Source: Myxococcus qinghaiensis (GTDB taxonomy: Bacteria > Myxococcota > Myxococcia > Myxococcales > Myxococcaceae). From it: a DNA stretch of 64,000 nt. How positions within the stretch are numbered: the first letter of the stretch is position 1; each line of letters begins with the position of its first letter. Below, piece by piece: positions 42,291-50,107 of this stretch. The notes beneath the pieces were generated by a model. That model was not told the DNA's origin, searched no databases, and saw only the letters and a list, made by a program, of their open reading frames with translations. The stretch is from assembly GCF_024198215.1 (NCBI RefSeq), contig NZ_JAKCFA010000001.1:434001-498000 (forward strand), written 5' to 3'. A program made the translations under genes and the position numbers.

Positions 42291-43408
42291 GAGTCCTGCG
42301 CGGACAGCAGCGACACGGGCCGCTCGTCCGAGACGCCGAACGCCTCCAGGAAGCGACTCACCAGCTCACGCTTGAGCGCCTTGCGCTGCGCGGCCTTGCC
42401 CGACAGCGGAAGCCTGGCGCCCGCCATGCTGCCGTGGCCACCGGACGAGCCGCCGTAGTCCTCGAAGATTTCGCGGATGAGCCGGCCCGCGTTCATCCGC
42501 CGGTCCTTCACGCGCAGGCTGAAGTAGAGCTGGTTGCGGTACGTGCCGAAGGCCAGCGACCACTTCGTGCCCTCCAGGAACATCAGCCGCTCGGCGACCT
42601 CCGCCACCATGTCCGGGGAGTAGACCTCCTCCAGGTCCGTGATGATGGCGGTGCCGTAGACTTTCGCCCGCTCGAAGGCCGTGTGGTAGAGCTGGAAGTA
42701 GCGCGCCGGCAGCTCCGGGTGCTCGATTTGCGCGAGCATCGACTTGTCCATGCGCGGGAACAGCCACAGGTAGCTGTCGATGTCCGTCTGCGTCGTCTCG
42801 CGGCCCAGGTCGCGGGTGTCCGCCTTGATGCCGTAGAACAGCGCGGTGGCCACTTCGACGGAGGGCTCCACGCGCGCGGCGCGCAGGTACTCCACCAGCA
42901 TGGTGGACGTCGCGCCGAAGTCGCCGCCCACGTCCGCGAAGGGCGACGCCAGGCTCTCCTCGCGCAGCGGATGGTGGTCCACCACGAGGTGCGCCTCCAG
43001 CCGCGCGGGTAGCGAGTGGTTGCCCACCTTGGGCTGCGTGTCCACCAGGCCGAAGAGGTCGTACTCGTCGAAGTCGATCTGCGACACGTGGGAGATCGGC
43101 AGCCGCAGCACCTTTACGAAGGCGATGTTCTCCGCCCGGCCGATGATGCCCCCGTAGCCCACGTGGGCCTCCACGTCCGCCCGGCGCTCCAGCAGGTGGG
43201 CGAGCGCCACCGCGGCGGCCAGCGAGTCCGGGTCCGGGTTGTCGTGCGTGAGGATGAGGGCCTTGCGGTGCCCCTTGGCCACCTGGAGCAGCCGGTCCAG
43301 CTTCTCCCGGGCGGACAGCAGGGCCAGGCGCGGTGGCGGAGGCTCCGTCAGCTCGCCCCCGAGGGTTGCCTGGGCACGGCGGCTGTTGAAGGACTGGGTC
43401 ACGGGCAT
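42287..43408 (-). CDS. DHH/DHHA1 phosphoesterase (NrnA-like)
   Basis: A 373-residue DHH-family protein likely to degrade nano-RNA, pAp or cyclic dinucleotide products. Motif I is THDNPDPDSLAAA, motif II is GLVDTQP, the DHH motif itself is VVDHHPLRE, and the C-terminal DHHA1 motif is SGGHGSMAGAR, in which A of the usual G-G-H-x-x-A-A-G is altered to M. The first 35 residues are an extension. It overlaps the cysteine desulfurase gene by 4 bases; this pairing is probably just one operon rather than one pathway. Confidence 0.9.
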   Translation of the reverse strand: MPVTQSFNSRRAQATLGGELTEPPPPRLALLSAREKLDRLLQVAKGHRKALILTHDNPDPDSLAAAVALAHLLERRADVEAHVGYGGIIGRAENIAFVKVLRLPISHVSQIDFDEYDLFGLVDTQPKVGNHSLPARLEAHLVVDHHPLREESLASPFADVGGDFGATSTMLVEYLRAARVEPSVEVATALFYGIKADTRDLGRETTQTDIDSYLWLFPRMDKSMLAQIEHPELPARYFQLYHTAFERAKVYGTAIITDLEEVYSPDMVAEVAERLMFLEGTKWSLAFGTYRNQLYFSLRVKDRRMNAGRLIREIFEDYGGSSGGHGSMAGARLPLSGKAAQRKALKRELVSRFLEAFGVSDERPVSLLSAQDS

Positions 43409-43596
43409 GGAGGCTCTTCTTTACTTCCTCCGGCCTCGGGTTTCGAGATGCCGGATGTTGTCTCCTCGACATCGAGGGCGCGGTGTCACCCGCACACCAA
43501 TGGTGCAAACGCTGCCACCAACGTTCACGGAGGGGCGGAAGGCCGTGTGCCCGGATGCCTTCCTGCCCCCTTGGCTCGCGACGCGAGGAGGTCCAA

Positions 43597-44439
43597 CTAG
43601 TTGTTGATGGCCTTGTACTTGCGGCCGAGGTCCCTGAAGTACTTCACCCCGTTGTCGAGCGAGTTCTCCATGGCATCCATCAGCACCGTGCGGAACTGGG
43701 CCACGGGGCCCCGGAAGCACTCGTAATAGCGCTGCCGGTCGATGGAGTGGATGACGGCGGGCATGTAGCCGTTGCGCAGCAGGATGAGGTTGCTGCACAT
43801 GCGCCCCACCTTCCCGCTGTGCTCGGTGAAGGGGAAGATCTGCAGGAAGCTGTGCTGCACGGTGGCGGCCTGCTTGATGGGATGGAACTCGCGGAACTCG
43901 GCGCTGGCCGTGTAGTCCACGAGCTTCTCCAGCGCCGGTTGGATTTTGGCGGGCTGGTGGATGTCGTGGAAGTACGTGCGGTGCAGCGGCATGTCCTTGC
44001 GCAGTCCCGAGCGCTCGCGCTCCTTGGCGAGCTCCTTCTCCGTGCGCTCCCGTCGCTCCATGCGCGCGCGCTCGGCCAGGGCCTCCGGGGTGTTCCCCAG
44101 GAAGAGGTCGTGCATCCGCTTGATGGTGGTGAGCGTTATCTGCGCCTGCTTCTTCGCACCCGCGGCTTCTTCGCGAATGAAGTCGCAGACCGCCTTGTGA
44201 TTGCGAATCTCAAGCACCACCGGAATCATGGAGGCCTCGGCGCTGGCACGTCCGGGGAACAGCGCCGCCTTCAGTTCCTGATGGGTGTAGACCACGCCTT
44301 CCAGCGCGGCGTCGTGGTAGATCCACGACATCTCGAACTGCTCGAGGAACTCACGCGCGGGCTGCTTGTCCTTGTAGATGTCGAGGTACTCGCGCAGCGC
44401 CTCGTTCTTCTCGTCGATGTCCTGGTAGCGTTCCTTCAC
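43597..44439 (-). CDS. Fic-fold protein lacking the catalytic histidine
   Basis: A 280-residue Fic-domain protein. The helix around QAATVQHSFLQIFPF leads into the active loop, which should read H-P-F-x-[D/E]-G-N-G-R-x-x-R but reads F202-P-F-T-E-H-S-G-K-V-G-R213. The catalytic His is Phe and the G-N pair is H-S, while the fold-defining residues remain, so AMP transfer is unlikely. An N-terminal degenerate inhibition-like segment (AALEGVVYTHQEL, about 44-56) resembles the class II auto-inhibitory helix. The Lys/Glu/Arg-rich insert at 118-150 is unusual. The GTG start at 44439 has AAGGAG 9 bases upstream. It follows the AAA+ gene by 117 bases on the same strand. Confidence 0.8.
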   Translation of the reverse strand: MKERYQDIDEKNEALREYLDIYKDKQPAREFLEQFEMSWIYHDAALEGVVYTHQELKAALFPGRASAEASMIPVVLEIRNHKAVCDFIREEAAGAKKQAQITLTTIKRMHDLFLGNTPEALAERARMERRERTEKELAKERERSGLRKDMPLHRTYFHDIHQPAKIQPALEKLVDYTASAEFREFHPIKQAATVQHSFLQIFPFTEHSGKVGRMCSNLILLRNGYMPAVIHSIDRQRYYECFRGPVAQFRTVLMDAMENSLDNGVKYFRDLGRKYKAINN

Positions 44440-44556
44440 GGACTGCGGCTCCTTCTTGCGTCGTATCTTCGCGAGCGAAGACCGAAGCGTGCGGCCGAGC
44501 GATACAACGGCATGCGGATTCTAGAAATTCCGCACGGTTGTAACAACGAAATCCCA

Positions 44557-45894
44557 CTAGAGATTGACGAGGAAGACCTCGCACGCCTGGTCGAGCAGGT
44601 CCTTGGACAGGGCGGGCGGTATCTGCCGGTACCGGGCCGCGTCCTTGATGAGCCCCACCAAATCGCGGGGATGGCACGCACGAAGCTGCATCGTGCGGGG
44701 CTTGTAGTAGTGCTCGACAAGGTACGTGACGGCCTGGTCCACATAGGGGATGCCCGCCGCCTCGCACACCCGGCGGAAGATCTCCCGGTAGGACTCTTCG
44801 TCGGGATTGCCCACCTCGATTTTGTACTTGATGCGGCGCAGGAACGCCTCGTCCACCAGCTCCTTGGGGTCCAAATTCGTGGAAAAGACGAGAAGCTGAT
44901 CAAACGGGATTTCGAACTTCTTCCCGGTGTGGAGGGTGAGGAAGTCCACCCGCTTCTCCAGGGGAACGATCCACCGGTTGAGAAGGTCTGTGGGGTGGAC
45001 CTTCTGGCGGCCGAAGTCGTCGATGAGGAGCATGCCGCCGTTGGCCTTCACCTGGAACGGGGCTTCGTAGAAGCGGGTGCTCTCCGAGTAGATGAGGTCC
45101 AGCGTCTCCAGCGTCAGCTCGCCGCCGACGACGACGGCGGGGCGGCGGCAGAGCATCCACCGGTTGTCCATCTCGAAGGTCTGCCGGCGGCCGGACGCAT
45201 CTCCGCCCATCTCCAGCGTGACGGGGGTGTGGATGAGGTGGTCATGCACCTGGATGATCTGATTGCCGATCTCCAGGCAGTGCGGCACGTAGACCTCGCC
45301 GCCGAACATGTGTGAGACGGCCTCCGCCAGGCTCGTCTTGCCGTTGCCGGGAGGGCCGTAGAGGAACAGCGAGCGCCCGGAGTTCACCGCGGGGCCCAGC
45401 TTGTCCATCAGCTCCGCGGGGACGGTGAGGTGGCTGAGCGCCATCACCAGCTCCTCCTGGCTGACGACGGGCGTCTCCTCCGTCTGGGCGGTGATGAGCG
45501 CGTTGTACTGTTCAATGGGCACGGGGGCGGGGCCCACGTACGTGGTGCGGGTGAGCGCGTCGCGCGCGTACTCGCGGCCCTTCTCCGTGAGGATGAACTC
45601 CACGGAGGCGCGGCCGAAGCCCTTGCCGCCGCGCAGGTCCACCAGCTTCTCCGTGGCGATGAAGTCCACCACGTGCTCGATGACGCCGGACCACGGCAGG
45701 CGCATCTCATCCGCGATGACCATGCCGGTGCCGGTGCCGGTGTAATAGAGGAACTTCAGCGCGATGTCCGCGAGCAGTCCCATCTTGAGCCCCGTCTCCT
45801 CCACCGACTTCGGCTCGGCGGGAGCGATGTCGAGGATGGATGGGTTCTCGAGCTTGAACGGATTGTCGTCGTAGGCGTGTCCGGCGGGAGCCAT
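44557..45894 (-). CDS. AAA+ ATPase with N-terminal winged-helix-like domain
   Basis: A 445-residue cytoplasmic ATPase. Residues 30-115 look like a winged-helix module (LLADIALKFLYYTG, GVIEHVVDFIATEKLVDLRG). The AAA+ core follows: Walker A YGPPGNGKTS (K186), Walker B MLLIDDFGRQ (about 279), sensor-like VFSTNLDP, and an arginine in EAFLRRIKYKI. The C-terminal lid contains LRACHPRDLVGLIKDAARY. No protease, helicase or membrane part is present. Its partner is unknown; the Fic-fold gene downstream on the same strand is the obvious candidate. AAAGGG lies 5 bases before the ATG. Confidence 0.88.
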   Translation of the reverse strand: MAPAGHAYDDNPFKLENPSILDIAPAEPKSVEETGLKMGLLADIALKFLYYTGTGTGMVIADEMRLPWSGVIEHVVDFIATEKLVDLRGGKGFGRASVEFILTEKGREYARDALTRTTYVGPAPVPIEQYNALITAQTEETPVVSQEELVMALSHLTVPAELMDKLGPAVNSGRSLFLYGPPGNGKTSLAEAVSHMFGGEVYVPHCLEIGNQIIQVHDHLIHTPVTLEMGGDASGRRQTFEMDNRWMLCRRPAVVVGGELTLETLDLIYSESTRFYEAPFQVKANGGMLLIDDFGRQKVHPTDLLNRWIVPLEKRVDFLTLHTGKKFEIPFDQLLVFSTNLDPKELVDEAFLRRIKYKIEVGNPDEESYREIFRRVCEAAGIPYVDQAVTYLVEHYYKPRTMQLRACHPRDLVGLIKDAARYRQIPPALSKDLLDQACEVFLVNL

Positions 45895-46020
45895 CGGGGC
45901 CCTTTCTAGCCCAAAACCCGTGCTGGGAGGGCAGAAGGGATGGTCATTCCCGGGAGACCTGGGGGGCAGGGAGGCGAGCTCCCCACCCCGGGGGCGCCAA
46001 TGACTCGGCGCGTGGGGACT

Positions 46021-46971
46021 TCAGTCGACGTAGGTGAGCCACTCGGCGTAGCGCGGCTCCTGGCCCCGGACGGTGCGGAAGTACATCTCCTGCACGAAGG
46101 TGCCGATGGGGCCGGGCTTGCCGGTGCCGACGGCGCGGTCGTCCACTTCGCGCACGGGGGTGATTTCCGCCGCGGTGCCGGTGAAGAAGATCTCGTTGGA
46201 GATGTAGAGCGCGTCGCGGGTGAAGGTGACCTCCTCCACGGCGCGGCCGCTGTCGCGCAGAATCTTCAGGACGGTGTCGCGGGTGATGCCGTCGAGGATG
46301 GGCGAGGAGAGGGGCGGCGTCTTGATGATGCCCTTCTTGTTCACCATGAAGAGGTTCTCTCCGGACGCCTCCGCCACGAAGCCGCTGATGTCCAGGAGGA
46401 TGGCCTCGTCGTAGCCCGCCAGCACCACCTCGCGCTTGGCGAGGATGGAGTTGACGTACTGGCCGGAAATCTTCCCGCGCACCATGTTGACGTTGACGTG
46501 CATGCGCGTGAAGGAGCTCACCTTGGCGCGGATGCCCTCGCGGATGCCCTTGTCGCCCAGGTACGCGCCCCAATCCCACGCCGTCACGGCCACGCGCGTG
46601 GGGTTCACCGCGCCCAGGCCCATGGCGCCGTCGCCCATGAAGGCCACCGGCCGCAGGTACGCGCCGTTGGCGAACTGCGCCTTCTGCTTGCGCAGGAGGT
46701 CCAGGCACGCCTCGACGAGCTCGTCCTCGGAGTACGGCATCTTCAACATGATGATGTGCGCCGAGTCGAGCAGCCGGCGGATGTGCTCGCGCAGGCGGAA
46801 CACCGCCAGCCGGCCATCATGCGTCTTGTAGGCGCGGATGCCCTCGAAGACGCCCAGCCCGTAGTGGAGGGCGTGCGTCATCACATGCACCTGGCCCTCG
46901 TCCCATTTCACCAATTTGCCGTCGAGCCATATCTGGTCGGCACGCAAAACACTGGTCGAGGTCGAGCTCAT
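46021..46971 (-). CDS. ilvE: Branched-chain amino acid aminotransferase
   Basis: Class IV PLP aminotransferase that makes or degrades Leu, Ile and Val. The 316 residues match. The PLP lysine is K167 in MVRGKISGQYVNS, the conserved E near SGFVAEASGENLF holds the pyridine nitrogen, and phosphate contacts lie in FTGTAAEITPV. AAGGA lies 8 bases before the ATG at 46971. In myxobacteria this enzyme also feeds iso-branched fatty acid synthesis used in development. Neighbouring genes are not part of the pathway. Confidence 0.95.
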   Translation of the reverse strand: MSSTSTSVLRADQIWLDGKLVKWDEGQVHVMTHALHYGLGVFEGIRAYKTHDGRLAVFRLREHIRRLLDSAHIIMLKMPYSEDELVEACLDLLRKQKAQFANGAYLRPVAFMGDGAMGLGAVNPTRVAVTAWDWGAYLGDKGIREGIRAKVSSFTRMHVNVNMVRGKISGQYVNSILAKREVVLAGYDEAILLDISGFVAEASGENLFMVNKKGIIKTPPLSSPILDGITRDTVLKILRDSGRAVEEVTFTRDALYISNEIFFTGTAAEITPVREVDDRAVGTGKPGPIGTFVQEMYFRTVRGQEPRYAEWLTYVD

Positions 46972-47067
46972 GCGGGGGTTCCTTCGGCCTGTAAGAAGTG
47001 GGACTGCCCGCCCCTTCTAGCCACAGGACCCTATGAGGTCAAAGCGTGAAAGCCACCTGCGGGAAAA

Positions 47068-48522
47068 TCAGAGCACGTGCGGCAGAGGGGCCAGCATGCG
47101 TCGAAGGAATGGCAGGTCCTCCGCGAGCGCCTTGCGACCGAAGTGCAGCGCCTTGGAGGCGAGCTCCACGGAGGGCACGACATCCAGCGGTGACAGCGTG
47201 CGCGAGAAGCGCTTGATGTGATGCGCGTAGGGCAGGTTGGGGGCCACCGTCATGGCGGCCAGGCGTTGGAGCGGAAGCCAGAAGGGCGTGGTGAGCCGGG
47301 GCGCGAAGCCGTCCAGCGCGAGGATGAGCGTGTTGCGCGTGCCGATGCGTCCGCGAGCGACGGCCTTCCACGCGGCCTTCGCGGGCAGGTTGTCCACGAG
47401 TCCGCCGTCGATGAGGCGGGCGATTCCGTGGTGGGCGAGCATCCCGTCCAGGAGCGAGTGCATGCGAGGGTCCTCGCGCAGCACGTCGTAGTGGATGACG
47501 CCGGGCAGGGCGGAGGAGAAGCCCGCGGCGTCCAGTGCGTCGAACTCGGCGGTGGCGTCGTCGGCGCCCAGGTGCAGGCGCACGGTGATTTCGGGGCGGG
47601 TGAACAGCTCTCCAATCGCGCCCATGGCGGCCTGGATTCTGCGCGCCACGCCCGCGGGGTTGAGCAGGCCCAGGGGACTGGTGCCCAGCAGGCGCTCGTA
47701 ATACTCGAGCGGGCGGGGGAGCATGCCCCGGCGGATGCCACCCACGGTGATGATGGTAGGCACCGGCAGGTCCTTGAGCCGCATGCCGCTGCCCTCGGGG
47801 CCCGCGCCGAAGAAGCGGCCCAGGCCCGCGCGCAGGAACAGGCGCAGCGCCGCGGGCAGGCCGTAGCGGCTCTCCGTGGAGATGAAGCGGAAGAGCTTCC
47901 GGAAGGACAGCCCCCGGACGATGTTGATCATCTCCGTGGGGTCGAAGCGGGCCATGCGCGAGCGCATGATGGCGAGGATGGCGCCCATGGACGCGCCCGC
48001 GAGCAGCTTCGGCTCCAGGCCGTGCTCGGCCAGAAGGCTCATCACCCCCAGGTACACGAAGGCGGTGCCGCCGCCTCCGCCCGTCACCATCACCAGCTCC
48101 TTGTGACGCAGCTCGCGGTCCAACGCCTCCGGCGGCACGCGTCCGCGCAGCCTGGCCACCACGCCGTCACGCGCCTTCGCGGCGTGCTCGCGCAAGTCGC
48201 GCACGTGGGGCACCAGCCTGTCTCGCGTCGGAGGCCGGGGCCCTCCCAGCACGGGCGTGAGGCGGCGCTCCACCTCCTCGCGGAACGGCGTGAGCAGCGC
48301 GCCCACGCCCACGTCGAGTCCTCCGTCCTGCACTTTGTAGAGTCGCGCGAGTGACAGCGCGGTGCGCAGGATGGCCTCCTCGCGCGCGTCGAGCAGACCG
48401 GGGGACGCCAGGGAGGCGCGCACGAGCGACAGCTCCAGCTCCTCGAGCGGCCGGGTGATCTGGAAGCGTTCCTTCAGGAGCACGGGCGGGCCAGGGCCTC
48501 GGTGGGCGCGAGCCCCGAACAT
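47068..48522 (-). CDS. Patatin-like phospholipase
   Basis: A 484-residue lipid acyl hydrolase. The patatin domain starts at about residue 142: oxyanion loop VTGGGGGTAF, nucleophile serine in LAGASMGAIL (G-x-S-x-G) and catalytic aspartate in LIDGGLVDNLP. The first 140 residues are helical with no known domain. There is no signal peptide, so it is probably cytoplasmic or membrane-peripheral. It follows the MoxR ATPase gene by 58 bases on the same strand. The start at ATG 48522 lacks a good ribosome site; a GTG 39 bases later is possible. Confidence 0.88.
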   Translation of the reverse strand: MFGARAHRGPGPPVLLKERFQITRPLEELELSLVRASLASPGLLDAREEAILRTALSLARLYKVQDGGLDVGVGALLTPFREEVERRLTPVLGGPRPPTRDRLVPHVRDLREHAAKARDGVVARLRGRVPPEALDRELRHKELVMVTGGGGGTAFVYLGVMSLLAEHGLEPKLLAGASMGAILAIMRSRMARFDPTEMINIVRGLSFRKLFRFISTESRYGLPAALRLFLRAGLGRFFGAGPEGSGMRLKDLPVPTIITVGGIRRGMLPRPLEYYERLLGTSPLGLLNPAGVARRIQAAMGAIGELFTRPEITVRLHLGADDATAEFDALDAAGFSSALPGVIHYDVLREDPRMHSLLDGMLAHHGIARLIDGGLVDNLPAKAAWKAVARGRIGTRNTLILALDGFAPRLTTPFWLPLQRLAAMTVAPNLPYAHHIKRFSRTLSPLDVVPSVELASKALHFGRKALAEDLPFLRRMLAPLPHVL

Positions 48523-48580
48523 ACACCGTCAGTCGGACACCCTCCCGCCGCCACCGCGGGAGTGGACGTCATGGAGGACC

Positions 48581-49519
48581 TCACGCCTGGGCGATCTGCG
48601 GCAGGTTGGCGCGGGCCTTCTCGATATCGCCCTCGTACTTGAGGACGAGGTTGAGTGTGGAGGCCACGACGTCCGAGGTGAGCTGCTCCGCGTTGAGCAG
48701 CACCAGGCTCTGCGCCCAGTCCAGCGTCTCGCTGATGGAGGGGGCCTTCTTCAAGTCGAGCGCGCGGATGGCGGCGACTGCTTCCACCACCTGCTCGGCC
48801 AGCACCTGCGGCACGTGGGGCAGCCGCGAGCGGACGATGCGCAGCTCCCGCTCCCGGTCCGGGAAGTCGATGTGCAGGTGCAGGCAGCGGCGCTTGAGCG
48901 CGTCGGACAGCTCGCGTGCGTTGTTGGACGTCAGCAGCACCCGGGGGATGTGCTTCGCGTGGAAGGTGCCCAGCTCGGGGATGGTGACGGCGTTGTCGGA
49001 GAGGACCTCCAGCAGGAAGGCCTCGAACTCCGGGTCCGCCTTGTCGATTTCGTCCACCAGCAACAGGGCGGGGCGCTCGGAGAGCTGGGCGCGGAGGATG
49101 GGGCGGGGCAGCAGGAAGCGCTCGGAGAAGAAGACGGCGTCGCTCGAGGCCAGCCGGTCCGCCGCCTCCGCCAGCGTGGAGGTGCCCTGCACCATCTCCC
49201 CAATCTTGTCCTTGAGGAGCTGGGTGTAGAGCAGCTGCTTGGCGTACTCCCACTCGTAGAGGGCCTTGGCCTCGTCCAGGCCCTCGTAGCACTGGAGGCG
49301 GATGAGCTCGCGGCCCAGCGCCGTGGCCATGGCCCGCGCCAGCTCCGTCTTGCCCACACCCGCGGGCCCTTCGACGAGGATGGGCTTGTCCATCCGGTCC
49401 GCCAGGAAGGCCGCCGTGGCGATCTCCGGGGAGGGCAGGTATCCCACCTGCTCCAGGTGTTTCTCCGCGTCCGCCACGCTGGTGAAGGTGCGGATTTCTG
49501 CCGTCGAAGGGGGGCTCAC
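48581..49519 (-). CDS. MoxR-family AAA+ ATPase
   Basis: A 312-residue AAA+ chaperone-like ATPase. Walker A is VEGPAGVGKTELARA, Walker B is ALLLVDEIDKAD, sensor 1 is VLLTSNNAREL, the arginine finger is in ALKRRCLHLHIDFPD, and the C-terminal lid follows. MoxR proteins usually work with a VWA-domain partner to activate other proteins; no VWA gene is adjacent, and the next gene is a patatin. The start is set at GTG 49519, an inference from domain limits; a TTG at 49561 would add 14 residues. Confidence 0.9.
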   Translation of the reverse strand: MSPPSTAEIRTFTSVADAEKHLEQVGYLPSPEIATAAFLADRMDKPILVEGPAGVGKTELARAMATALGRELIRLQCYEGLDEAKALYEWEYAKQLLYTQLLKDKIGEMVQGTSTLAEAADRLASSDAVFFSERFLLPRPILRAQLSERPALLLVDEIDKADPEFEAFLLEVLSDNAVTIPELGTFHAKHIPRVLLTSNNARELSDALKRRCLHLHIDFPDRERELRIVRSRLPHVPQVLAEQVVEAVAAIRALDLKKAPSISETLDWAQSLVLLNAEQLTSDVVASTLNLVLKYEGDIEKARANLPQIAQA

Positions 49520-49718
49520 CCGGCTGAACTTAACCGACGGCCCCCCAGGCGACTGCGGCAAAAATGCCAGGGTCCGTGGACTCCATCCCCAGCCTTCCTG
49601 CCCCGCTGCCCTCCAACCCTGCGGAAGAACGCAGGGAAATTATTTGCGCACCGTGGGCACACGTCATGCATCTCTACGGCGCAACTCACGAAGCACAGCA
49701 GCGAGGTCCGTGGTCATC

Positions 49719-49940
49719 ATGGTTTGGGCGTGGATGAGGATGGTGATGGCGGTGGCAATCATCCTGTTGCCGGGTGGTTTCCCCCTGCTGTTGTCGTACA
49801 TCGCCGTGCGGACGCTGGTGAGCCGCTGGCGGGAGGCGCAGTCGCAGGCGCACAGCGTCGGCCGCGAGGCTTCCCTCCGCGACGTCCTGGCCACGCTGCA
49901 CTTCAAGGAGCTGGTGCGCGACGCTCGCGCCGCTCTCTGA
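49719..49940 (+). CDS. Small single-pass membrane protein
   Basis: A 73-residue protein. One membrane helix lies near the N-terminus (MAVAIILLPGGFPLLLSYIAV), followed by a basic then amphipathic tail (TLVSRWREAQSQAHSV). Codon bias is coding-like. GAGG lies 12 bases before the ATG, or 3 bases before an in-frame GTG at 49710, so the start is uncertain. No family known. It converges with aglZ and is divergent from the MoxR gene; the 199-base gap before it shows no clear promoter. Confidence 0.6.
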   Translation: MVWAWMRMVMAVAIILLPGGFPLLLSYIAVRTLVSRWREAQSQAHSVGREASLRDVLATLHFKELVRDARAAL

Positions 49941-50073
49941 GTTTTCCGCCTCGGTAGGGCATGGATGTCGCAGCCGGCCGGCTCGCGACGCTGCCCGAGG
50001 CACCCCGGCCCCGTGCCGGCCTTCCGGCGGGTGCCGGGATTCCAGACAGCAGACGTGGGGATTTCCGGCGAGG

Positions 50074-50090
50074 GCCGCCACCGTGGCGGC
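50074..50090 (-). terminator. Hairpin after aglZ
   Basis: GCCGCC-ACCGT-GGCGGC, a perfect 6-base stem (the outer flanks are also GC complementary) 18 bases after the aglZ stop on the minus strand. It lies between two convergent genes. Confidence 0.5.
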
Positions 50091-50107
50091 GGCCCCCGGG
50101 AAGCGAG

